Below are positions 37,307 through 46,100 of a stretch of DNA of 64,000 nt, piece after piece. The notes under the pieces are model-generated. The model saw only the letters and a program-made list of their open reading frames with translations, was not told the origin of the DNA and searched no databases. Each line of letters starts with the position of its first letter. Positions within the stretch are counted from its first letter, which is position 1. Origin of the DNA: Flavobacterium sp. (GTDB lineage: Bacteria > Bacteroidota > Bacteroidia > Flavobacteriales > Flavobacteriaceae). The DNA lies in the NCBI GenBank assembly GCA_018401995.1, contig JAGYJR010000002.1, forward strand, positions 124,001 through 188,000, given 5' to 3'. The position numbers and the translations under genes are program-made.

Positions 37307-38608
37307 ATGTCAAAAAAATCAATATACATTTTAGTAGGAGTAGTAGCCGTTGTTTTAATCGTTTTAATTGGATTAAAAAAAGCAGGTAAAATAGGAAACA
37401 ACGATAATGCTAAAATTGTTGAAATTGCTAATGCAGATGAAATGACTATCATTGAAACCGTTTCTGCTACAGGAAAAATTCAACCTGAAATTGAAGTAAA
37501 AATTTCATCAGAAGTTTCTGGTGAAGTTATTGAATTGCCAATCAAAGAAGGGCAACAAGTGAAAAAAGGAGATTTATTGGTTAAAATCAATCCTGATATT
37601 TACGTTTCAGGTGTAAACCGTACAGCAGCAACTTTATCTACAACAAAAGCCGGATTAAGTCAGGCTGATGCTCAAGTGAAAGAAGCAAAAGCAAATTATG
37701 ATAGAAATAAAACACTATTCGATAAAGGGGTAATTTCAAAAGCAGAATGGGATAGAGTAGTATCTGCTTACGAAGTAGCTGTTGCTTCAAAGCAATCGGC
37801 TTATTATAATGTTGCGAGTGCTAATGCAACTTTAACAGAAGCTAGAGATAATTTAAGAAGAACTACAATTTATGCTCCAGCTGACGGAACTATTTCATTG
37901 CTTTCGGTAGAGTTAGGAGAACGAGTTTTAGGAACGCAGCAAATGGCAGGAACTGAAATTTTACGTGTTGCCAATTTGAACAATATGGAAGTGGAAGTAG
38001 ATGTAAATGAAAATGATATTGTTAAAATTAGTATTGGTGATGAGGCAAAAATTGAAGTAGATGCTTATTTGAAAAAAGAATTTAAAGGAGTAGTAACTAG
38101 TATCTCAAATTCTGCTAGCTCGGCATTAACAGCTGATCAAGTAACTAATTTTAAAGTAAAAGTTCGAATTTTAAAAGAGTCTTATGAAGATTTATTAGAA
38201 GGGAAACCTGCTAATTATTCACCTTTTCGACCAGGAATGACGGCAACTGTTGACATCATTACTAAGCGAAGAGAAAAAGTGATTGGTGTTCCAATTAGTG
38301 CTGTAGTTATTAAAGAAGATACCACTTCTGTCAAAAAAAATGTAATGGCAGAGTTGGAGAAAGAAGAAAATGAGAAAAAAGGAACGTATAAACCTGATCA
38401 AAAATTCGAATGTGTTTTTGTAAAAGTAGGGGATAAAGCCAAACTTAGAGTTGTAAAAACAGGAATTCAAGATGATACGAATATTGAAATCATTTCAGGT
38501 TTGAAAAAAGGAGAAGAAATAATTACTGGTCCGTATACAATGGTTTCCAAAGATTTGGTTAGTAACGACAAAGTGAAGACAGAGGACAAATCTTCTAGTA
38601 AGAAGTAG
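37307..38608 (+). CDS. Efflux periplasmic adaptor subunit (HlyD/MacA/RND type)
   Basis: Membrane-fusion protein linking an inner-membrane pump to TolC. The 433-residue product has an N-terminal membrane anchor (about 5-24), a lipoyl/barrel-sandwich half (VSGEVIELPIKEGQQVKKGD near 68-87), a helical hairpin (about 105-185), the second lipoyl half (IYAPADGTISLLSVELGERV) and C-terminal beta-barrel and membrane-proximal domains. A charged insert (EKEENEKKGTYKPDQ) lies near residue 350. It follows tolC by four bases and ends in a terminator at 38632. MacA-like is more likely than RND-like, but the pump is not here. Confidence 0.9.
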   Translation: MSKKSIYILVGVVAVVLIVLIGLKKAGKIGNNDNAKIVEIANADEMTIIETVSATGKIQPEIEVKISSEVSGEVIELPIKEGQQVKKGDLLVKINPDIYVSGVNRTAATLSTTKAGLSQADAQVKEAKANYDRNKTLFDKGVISKAEWDRVVSAYEVAVASKQSAYYNVASANATLTEARDNLRRTTIYAPADGTISLLSVELGERVLGTQQMAGTEILRVANLNNMEVEVDVNENDIVKISIGDEAKIEVDAYLKKEFKGVVTSISNSASSALTADQVTNFKVKVRILKESYEDLLEGKPANYSPFRPGMTATVDIITKRREKVIGVPISAVVIKEDTTSVKKNVMAELEKEENEKKGTYKPDQKFECVFVKVGDKAKLRVVKTGIQDDTNIEIISGLKKGEEIITGPYTMVSKDLVSNDKVKTEDKSSSKK

Positions 38609-38631
38609 TCTTTTATTTAGTTTTGGGTTGG

Positions 38632-38659
38632 AAAGACGCGGATTTATTCGCGTCTTTTT
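38632..38659 (+). terminator. Rho-independent terminator after the efflux adaptor
   Basis: Stem AAAGACGCG (38632-38640) and CGCGTCTTT (38649-38657), eight-base loop, T-rich tail. Confidence 0.87.
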
Positions 38660-38681
38660 ATTTTTTGGTATATAAAGTTTG

Positions 38682-38689
38682 TATTTTTG
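38682..38689 (+). promoter_or_regulatory. Predicted -7 element of the tsaB promoter (TATTTTTG)
   Basis: TAnnTTTG match 19 bases before ATG 38709, just after the preceding terminator. The longest tsaB frame begins upstream of it, supporting the downstream start. Confidence 0.4.
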
Positions 38690-38708
38690 TCCAATCAATT
38701 TTAACGCA

Positions 38709-39371
38709 ATGACCTACATTCTTAATATAGAAACTGCTACTAAAAACTGCTCCGTATCTTTATCTGCTGATGGGGAGACGATTGCATTACAAGAAATAGC
38801 AACCGAAAATTTTTCACATGCTGAAAAATTACATGTTTTTATAGCAACGCTTTTAAAAGAATATCACTTACAATTTCAAGATATTCAGGCTATTGCGGTT
38901 AGTCAAGGCCCAGGTTCTTATACGGGTTTGCGAATTGGCGTTTCCGCGGCCAAAGGTTTGTGTTATGCTTTATCAATTCCTTTGATTGCAGTTGATACTC
39001 TAGAGCTTTTGGCACGTCAAATAAAAATAGATAATGGTTTTATTGTACCAATGATTGATGCTCGGAGAATGGAAGTTTACACTGCCTTTTTTGATAGTAA
39101 TTACCAAAAAACACAGCCAACAGCAGCTTTAGTAATTGATGCTTCATCTTTTGAAAACGAAACAGCAACGATGCATTTAATTGGTGATGGTGCGTCAAAA
39201 TTTAAAAGCGTATTAACAGCTGATAAATTTGTGTATCATGATGCTGTAGTATATCCATCAGCGAATGAAATGAGTTTGTTAGCATTTGAAAAGTACAAAA
39301 AAAGCGACTTTGTGGATGTCGCTTATTTTGAACCGTATTATTTGAAAGATTTTATTTTAACTAAAAAATAA
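38709..39371 (+). CDS. tsaB: tRNA threonylcarbamoyladenosine biosynthesis protein TsaB
   Basis: Partner of TsaD and TsaE in making the t6A modification at position 37 of ANN-decoding tRNAs. ATG 38709 gives 220 residues, the usual size. Family features: ILNIETATKNCSVSL at the N-terminus, HAEKLHVFI near residue 38, and GPGSYTGLRIGVSAAKGLCY (about 75-94), the hallmark loop of the ASKHA-like fold. It is a single gene between a terminator and the convergent dodecin gene. Confidence 0.94.
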   Translation: MTYILNIETATKNCSVSLSADGETIALQEIATENFSHAEKLHVFIATLLKEYHLQFQDIQAIAVSQGPGSYTGLRIGVSAAKGLCYALSIPLIAVDTLELLARQIKIDNGFIVPMIDARRMEVYTAFFDSNYQKTQPTAALVIDASSFENETATMHLIGDGASKFKSVLTADKFVYHDAVVYPSANEMSLLAFEKYKKSDFVDVAYFEPYYLKDFILTKK

Positions 39372-39393
39372 AACAATAAATAAGTAGTAGAAA

Positions 39394-39594
39394 CTATTCG
39401 ATTTCAAAAGTTACTTTTAGATTCACTCTAAATTCGGCTACTTCGTTGTTTTTTACAGAAGCACTTTGATCCTGAACATAAACCGAACGGATGTTTTTTA
39501 ATGATTTAGATGCTTTTGCTACTGCTTTTTTTGTAGCATCTTCCCAACTTTTCTCAGAACTTGATAAAATTTCAATTACTTTTAATACTGCCAT
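39394..39594 (-). CDS. Dodecin family flavin-binding protein
   Basis: Dodecins form a hollow dodecamer that stores flavins (or CoA-flavin in some bacteria). The 66-residue product is the normal length, with the family pattern VLKVIEILSSSEKSWEDATK and the beta strand EFRVNLKVTFEIE; the tryptophan in SWEDA is the one that stacks on the flavin. It is convergent with tsaB (22-base gap) and divergent from the phosphate transporter gene. No exact TAnnTTTG element was found upstream; the 138-base spacer to 39733 is very AT-rich. Confidence 0.9.
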   Translation of the reverse strand: MAVLKVIEILSSSEKSWEDATKKAVAKASKSLKNIRSVYVQDQSASVKNNEVAEFRVNLKVTFEIE

Positions 39595-39732
39595 AATCTT
39601 TATATATTTTTAATTAAGAAATGTAAATATACAAAAAATTAAATAACTGAACAATAAAAATTGATAACATTAACTTAACATCCAAAACAAAATCTTAACG
39701 GAATTTTGCAACAAATAGAAATCTAAACTTAA

Positions 39733-42126
39733 ATGGAACAAATTTATATCGTAATGCTTGTGGCATTGGCTATTTTAGCCTCAATTGATTTGATGGTTGG
39801 AGTTGCAAATGATGCAGTAAACTTCTTAAATTCAGGAATTGGTTCTAAAGCCGTTTCATTTAAAACATTAATGATAGTTGCAAGTATTGGTATAGCACTT
39901 GGAGCTTTTTTTTCAAGTGGCATGATGGAGATTGCGAGAAGTGGAATTTTTAATCCGTCTATGTTTACCTTTGATGATGTTATGATTATTTTCTTAGCCG
40001 TAATGGTGACAGATGTCTTATTGTTAGATATATTCAACTCATTAGGATTTCCTACTTCAACTACGGTTTCTGTGGTTTTCGAGCTTTTGGGTGCTGGTGT
40101 TTGTTTGGCTATCTATAAAATCATTACTCAAGATGATGGATTTGAAACCTTATCAGGTTATATCAACACCAAAAAAGCTTCTGAAATTGTAACCAGTATT
40201 TTGCTTTCGGTATTAATATCATTCACAATTGGTGCTTTTGTTCAATATATTTCAAGGATTTTATTTTCGTTTCAATATGAAAGAAGAGTCAAGTATTTTG
40301 GAGCCATTTTTGGAGGAGTTGGGCTTGGTTTTATTTGTTATTTCATATTAGCAAAAGGATTAGGAGGTACTGATTTAGCCACAAAAATTATAGAGGTTAT
40401 TCACGAAGGAAATGCTCAAGATTTGTTGGCTGCTGGTAATAATTTCTTCGAAACTTCTCATAAAACTCTTGAAGAGTTGTTAAAAGATAAAAAAAAGGAA
40501 ATTATTTTAAATGATGATAAGACACAACTTTTGCTAACTTTTAAAGGCTATGTAAATTATTACATGCTTTACTTTTTAGGGGTTTTTATTGTTATTTTTG
40601 GTTTACTTTCACAATTGCTAATTTCTTTAAAAGTTAACATTTTCAAAGTAATCATTGTCATAGGAACTTTTGCTTTGGCATTAGCTTTTGCTGGTAATGA
40701 CTTAGTGAACTTCATTGGTGTGCCAATTGGAGCTATTCAGGCATATGATATTTATGTCGCTGGAGGTAATAATTCGTCAATGTTAATGGGTGAATTAGCA
40801 TCAACCGATTTAAAAGCTAATTTTTGGTATTTGTTAGCTGGTGGTGGAATAATGGTTTACACACTTTGGACTTCTAAAAAAGCAAAAGAAGTTATTAAAA
40901 CTGGAGTAGATTTGTCTCGCCAAGGTGATGGTTCTGAAAAATTTGATGCAAATAATTTATCTCGTATTATTGTAAGAGGTGTAATGTATATTGGACAATT
41001 AATTAATTATGTATTACCAAAATCACTTCAATTAAAAATTGACAAACAGTTTGTTAAAGAAGAAATAAAGAGTAAAAACAAAGAAGTTGCTGCTTTTGAT
41101 ATGGTTCGTGCTTCTGTAAATTTAATGGTTGCTGCTGTGTTGATTGCAATTGGAACCTCATTAAAATTACCGCTTTCTACAACTTACGTAACCTTTATGG
41201 TAGCAATGGGAACTTCATTTGCGGATAGAGCTTGGGATAGAGAAAGCGCAGTTTATAGAGTAGCTGGAGTTTTTAACGTAATTGGAGGTTGGTTTGTAAC
41301 CGCAATCGTAGCTTTCTCTATGGCAGGATTAGTGGTTACTATTTTAAAAGTTGGAAAAGTATTTGCTTTTGTTGCCATTATGATTTTGGTTGGAATTTTA
41401 TTATATAGAAGTTCAAGAAAGTATATTTTAAAATCCAAAGAGCGCGATGCAGAATTAGCGCAATTAAGAACTGAAGATGTAGCAACTATTAAAGAAATTA
41501 TTTCGGAAAGTTCATCCCAAATCGCTAAGGTTGTTCATAAAACTAATATTTTGTATTCTGATGTTGTGAATAATTTAGGATTACAAGATTTAGCAAAATT
41601 AAAAGAAGATAAAAAGAAACTTAAAAAGTTAGAAAAAGAAGTTGATGATTTAAAGAGTAATGTTTTCTATGTGATTAAAAACTTAGATGAAAACTCAATT
41701 GAAGCTAGTAAGTTCTATATTCTAATTTTAGGATTCTTACAAGATATGGTTCAATCTATAGGTTTTATAACTAATACGAGTTATTCGCATATAAATAACA
41801 ATCATAAGAATTTGAAATTCAATCAAATTAGAGATTTAAAATCAATTGATAATCAGTTGCAACTTTTATTTGAACGTTTAGAAGAAAGTTTCAGAGCAGA
41901 AGATTTTTCTAAATTGGATCTTGTTTTACAAGAAAAATCAACTTTATTAAATTCTATAGCGGAGTTGATTCAAAAACAAATTACTAGAATCAGAACTACT
42001 GAGAATAGTCCTAAAAACAGTAAATTGTATTTTGGTTTGTTATTAGAAACAAATGATTTAGTAAAAGCAACTATGAGTTTATTGGAATTGTTTAAAGAGT
42101 TTAATGAACAAGTTGATAAGAAATAA
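39733..42126 (+). CDS. PiT-family inorganic phosphate transporter with PhoU-like C-terminal domain
   Basis: Phosphate permease of the PiT family (Pfam PHO4). The 797-residue product has duplicated PHO4 halves: ANDAVNFLNSGIGSKAVSFK (about 25-45) and AGNDLVNFIGVPIGA (about 320), each with the Ala/Gly-Asn-Asp signature, and the paired motifs FPTSTTVSVVFELLGAG and LPLSTTYVTFMVAMG. About twelve helices end near residue 560. The last 230 residues are soluble and helical (ESSSQIAKVVHKTNILYSD and onward), resembling a PhoU/DUF47-type regulatory domain that is often a separate gene. It ends in the bidirectional terminator at 42126. Confidence 0.9.
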   Translation: MEQIYIVMLVALAILASIDLMVGVANDAVNFLNSGIGSKAVSFKTLMIVASIGIALGAFFSSGMMEIARSGIFNPSMFTFDDVMIIFLAVMVTDVLLLDIFNSLGFPTSTTVSVVFELLGAGVCLAIYKIITQDDGFETLSGYINTKKASEIVTSILLSVLISFTIGAFVQYISRILFSFQYERRVKYFGAIFGGVGLGFICYFILAKGLGGTDLATKIIEVIHEGNAQDLLAAGNNFFETSHKTLEELLKDKKKEIILNDDKTQLLLTFKGYVNYYMLYFLGVFIVIFGLLSQLLISLKVNIFKVIIVIGTFALALAFAGNDLVNFIGVPIGAIQAYDIYVAGGNNSSMLMGELASTDLKANFWYLLAGGGIMVYTLWTSKKAKEVIKTGVDLSRQGDGSEKFDANNLSRIIVRGVMYIGQLINYVLPKSLQLKIDKQFVKEEIKSKNKEVAAFDMVRASVNLMVAAVLIAIGTSLKLPLSTTYVTFMVAMGTSFADRAWDRESAVYRVAGVFNVIGGWFVTAIVAFSMAGLVVTILKVGKVFAFVAIMILVGILLYRSSRKYILKSKERDAELAQLRTEDVATIKEIISESSSQIAKVVHKTNILYSDVVNNLGLQDLAKLKEDKKKLKKLEKEVDDLKSNVFYVIKNLDENSIEASKFYILILGFLQDMVQSIGFITNTSYSHINNNHKNLKFNQIRDLKSIDNQLQLLFERLEESFRAEDFSKLDLVLQEKSTLLNSIAELIQKQITRIRTTENSPKNSKLYFGLLLETNDLVKATMSLLELFKEFNEQVDKK

Positions 42127-42159
42127 AAAAAGGGAGTCAAAATTTTGACTCCCTTTTTT
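42126..42159. terminator. Bidirectional terminator between the phosphate transporter and nfu genes
   Basis: Perfect inverted repeat of 17 bp (42126-42142 with 42143-42159), core GGGAGTCAAAA/TTTTGACTCCC, with A- and T-tracts on both sides. It serves the convergent genes on both strands. Confidence 0.9.
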
Positions 42160-42173
42160 GTTAAAATTAAATT

Positions 42174-43073
42174 TTATGCATTTATTGCTTCTACTTTAAT
42201 TTCATTGTCATTTAACATGTCGCGAAGCATATTTTCAATACCATTTTTTAGAGTAAATGTAGAAGAAGGACAACCACTACAAGCGCCTTGTAAAATTACC
42301 TTCACTCTTTTTTCATCTGCATTAAAAGAATCAAACATGATATTACCGCCATCGCCTTGAACTGCTGGTTTTACATATTCTTCTAAGATATTTATGATTT
42401 GTTGAGAAGTAACATCTAATTTGTCAAAATATTCTTCTTGTTGCTTTTGATGATTTTCCGTTTTTACTATCAAGGATTCATCAACTGCTAAATTTCCGTT
42501 TTCTAAAAACTCTTTGATAAAAGTTCTAATTTCCAAAGTAATTTCGTCCCATTGTGCAATTTCAAATTTGGAAATAGAAATGTAATTCTCGTCAATAAAG
42601 ACTTCTTTTACGAAAGGAAATTTAAATAATTCTTTTGCTAATGGAGAAGCAATAGTGTCATCAATGTTTTTGCATTCCACAAGTGTTTTAGTTAATGCTT
42701 TGTTAGCAACAAATTTTAATACTGCTGGATTTGGAGTGGTTTCTGCGTAAACAGTAATTGGAATCTTTTTGTTCTCTGTTTCTTCAATTGTAATAATTTT
42801 TCCTCCGTTATTGATGAATTCTTCAATTTGTTGAGCAACATCATCCTGAACATCTTCCCATTCCACAATTGAGAATTTTTCTATTGCAATAAAGTTTCCA
42901 GAAATGTAAACGGTTTTTACAAAAGGCAAAAAGAATAATTGTTTAGCTAAAGGAGAATCTTGTGTTTCGTCAATATTCTTAAATTCAAAATTTTGATTAC
43001 GAACAATGGTTTCATCTAATTCAAATTTAACAATCGAAGGGTTATTTGTTATTTTTACACTAATTTTAGACAT
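42174..43073 (-). CDS. NifU/NfuA-like iron-sulfur carrier with two N-terminal Nfu_N domains
   Basis: Iron-sulfur cluster carrier protein. ATG at 43073 (minus strand) gives 299 residues; the longer frame would start inside the predicted promoter. Two similar Nfu N-terminal domains lie in tandem, about 5-90 (SPLAKQLFFLPFVKTVYISG) and about 105-190 (SPLAKELFKFPFVKEVFIDE). The C-terminal NifU domain carries the cluster-binding pair Cys265 and Cys268 (GACSGCPSS). Most NfuA/Nfu1 proteins have only one N-terminal domain. It is monocistronic, convergent with the phosphate transporter. Confidence 0.9.
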   Translation of the reverse strand: MSKISVKITNNPSIVKFELDETIVRNQNFEFKNIDETQDSPLAKQLFFLPFVKTVYISGNFIAIEKFSIVEWEDVQDDVAQQIEEFINNGGKIITIEETENKKIPITVYAETTPNPAVLKFVANKALTKTLVECKNIDDTIASPLAKELFKFPFVKEVFIDENYISISKFEIAQWDEITLEIRTFIKEFLENGNLAVDESLIVKTENHQKQQEEYFDKLDVTSQQIINILEEYVKPAVQGDGGNIMFDSFNADEKRVKVILQGACSGCPSSTFTLKNGIENMLRDMLNDNEIKVEAINA

Positions 43074-43088
43074 GATGTGTTTTTTTTG

Positions 43089-43096
43089 CAAAGATA
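43089..43096 (-). promoter_or_regulatory. Predicted -7 element of the nfu promoter (TATCTTTG)
   Basis: Exact TAnnTTTG on the minus strand, 15 bases before the ATG. It overlaps the upstream TTG that would give a longer protein, which argues against that start. Confidence 0.45.
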
Positions 43097-43121
43097 CAAA
43101 ACCTCAGTATTTAATTCTTTT

Positions 43122-43129
43122 TATATTTG
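43122..43129 (+). promoter_or_regulatory. Predicted -7 element for the T9SS surface protein (TATATTTG)
   Basis: TAnnTTTG match 31 bases before the GTG start at 43161; it is divergent to the nfu promoter 25 bases away. Confidence 0.42.
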
Positions 43130-43160
43130 TTAATTCTAAATAAACAAAAACTAAATTTCT

Positions 43161-46100
43161 GTGAAAAAAATTCTACTCTTTTTTGTTGTTTTATTTATTC
43201 ATTCAAACTCTTTCTCACAAGTTTTGATTGATCAAACAAAAACACCTGCTGAAATTACGATACAGGATTTGATTGGTGCTGGAGTCACAGTCTCAAATAT
43301 CACTTTTAATGGAACTGCAGCTAATGCTTCTATAGTAATGGATCAAATAGGATTGTTCTCCAATGGTTTAACTTCTCCTGTAAACATTGATTCTGGAGTG
43401 ATTTTATCTACTGGTAATAGTTTAGTTGCTCAAATTGGTCCTGCCACCCAAGTTGGCGGCGCTTCTCAAGCTTCTACTTCTCCTGTTGTTGGGGATGCCG
43501 ATTTAGCTACGTTGGTTACCGGAACAATTCGAAATGTAGCTGTTTTAGAATTTGATTTTGTTCCCACAAGTTCATTTGTTGAGTTTAACTATGTCTTTGC
43601 TTCTGAAGAGTATCCAGAGTTCACTCCATGTAGCACTGCAAGTCCTATAAATGATGTTTTTGGGTTTTTTATCTCAGGTCCAGGAATAACAGGCCCTTTT
43701 TCTAATAGTGCTGAAAATATTGCTTTGATTCCCGGAACAACTTTACCAATTTCAATTAATAACATAAATGATTGTTCTCCATACAATGCTTTTTATGTTG
43801 ATAATTCAAGTTTTATAGATCCTGTAACTGGTTTAGTTAATCCCAATACAGTTCAATATGATGGAATGACAACAGTTTTAACCGCTAGGTCTAATGTACA
43901 ATGTGGACAAACCTATCATATTAAACTAGCAATTGCTAATGTTTCTGATAATGGTTGGGATTCTGCTGTTTTTTTACAAGCAAACAGTTTTACTATTCCT
44001 ACGGTTAGCTTAGGGCCTGACCGTTTTTTTTGTGGAGCGGCAACATGTGTTGATATTACTGCGACTTTTGCTCAGACATTACCTACTGGATTTAATCCAA
44101 CTTTTAATTGGTATCTCAATGGAGTTTTACAGACAACCACTACTGTCCCTACATTGAATGTTTGTCAAAGTGGAACTTGGACTGTTGAGGTGTTAACGCC
44201 TGGTTGTGCTAATGTTGTTACCTCTGATGATATTGAGGTTGGCTTTATTGGTGTAGTTCCTTTTAACCCTATCCCACCAATTGTTGCTACACCTGGAGAA
44301 TGTAATCCGGTTATTGACTTAACGGTTTATGAGGCTGCTTTGGTAGCTCCCCAAGACCCTGCTGGTTTTGTTTTTGTATATTATGACGAGAATTTTGACG
44401 TAATTGCCGATCCTACAACATTTTCTCCTACTGCAACAACTATTGTAGGTGTCGAGATTTTTAATGGTCCATGTAGTAACTTTGATATTGTTGATGTGAT
44501 AGTGGATTGTGTTCCTGCATCTTGCCAGTTAGATTTAACTTCAGCCGCAACTACAACAAATCAGACTATTTGTATTGGAGAGGCTGTGACGGACATTACC
44601 TATACTTTTTCAGGTGATGCAACCAATGCTTCAGTTATAGATTTACCTACAGGTGTTTCTGCTACAGTTTCATCAGGAGTTGTAACAATTAGTGGAACTC
44701 CAACAGCTACAGGCAGTTTTACTTATACAGTTACTACTACAGGTTGTACTCCTGAATTAAGTTTGCAAGGTACTATAACAATTGCAACTGCTCCTGTATT
44801 TACAAGTTTACTATCAAATACGCCTATTTGTTCAGGTGAAGATGCGATTTTTACTTTGCAAGGTAGTGCAGGTGCAACGGTTGAATATACTATTGATGGA
44901 GGAACTATTCAAACAGAAACGCTTGATGCCTCTGGTGAGGTAATAATTACCATACCTTCAGTAACTGCAAATACAACTATTCAACTAGCTGAAATTTCTA
45001 TTGGAAGTTGTACGGTTACTTTGATTGATAATACAACAGTTGTTGTTAACCCTATACCTGATGTTCCAACAATTGATGTAACAGCTCCAACTTGTGCATT
45101 GGCTGGGTTTGCTACAATAACCAATTATGATATAACTTTTACTTACACCTTTACCCCAGCAGGACCAACAATCTCTGCTACAGGATTGGTTGAAAATATC
45201 TTGTATGGTACCAGTTACGTTGTAAACGTAAATAACGGGAATTGTACATCTGCAGATTCAACACCATTTATAGTTCAAGATATTTTAGCAGTACCTGATG
45301 TTCCAACTCTTGCAATTACAGCACCGACATGTACCGCTTCAGGCTTTGCAACAATAACGAATTATGATGGAACATTAACCTATGATTTCACTCCAGCAGG
45401 CCCAACAGTTGACGCTTCAGGATTAATCTCAGGAATGACTTTTGGAACGAGTTATGAAGTAGCGGCTAATAATGGTAGTTGTGTTTCTGCGAATTCTTTG
45501 GCATTCAGTATTGATGATATTCTACCAACACCAGCAGTTCCTACAATAGCTACTACGGCACCAACATGTACGGCAGATGGTTTTAGCGAGTTAACGAATT
45601 ACGATGCAACTTTAACTTATACTTTCACCCCAGCAGGTCCATCGGTTGATGCTACTGGATTGATCACAGGTATGACTATTGGAACGAGTTACACCGTAAC
45701 AGCAAGTAATGCAACATGTACATCAGCGGATTCTGCAGCATTTAGTAATGCAACACAATTGATAACACCTGATGTTCCAACCCTTACAATTACAGCACCG
45801 ACTTGTACCGCTTCAGGCTTTGCAACGATAACGAATTATGATGGAACATTAACCTATGATTTCACTCCAGCAGGTCCAACAGTTGACGCTTCAGGATTAA
45901 TCTCAGGAATGACTTTTGGAACGAGTTATGAAGTAGCGGCTAATAATGGTAGTTGTGTTTCTGCGAATTCTTTGGCATTCAGTATTGATGATATTCTACC
46001 AACACCAGCAGTTCCTACAATAGCTACTACAGCACCAACATGTACGGCAGATGGTTTTAGCGAGTTAACGAATTACGATGCAACTTTAACTTATACTTTC

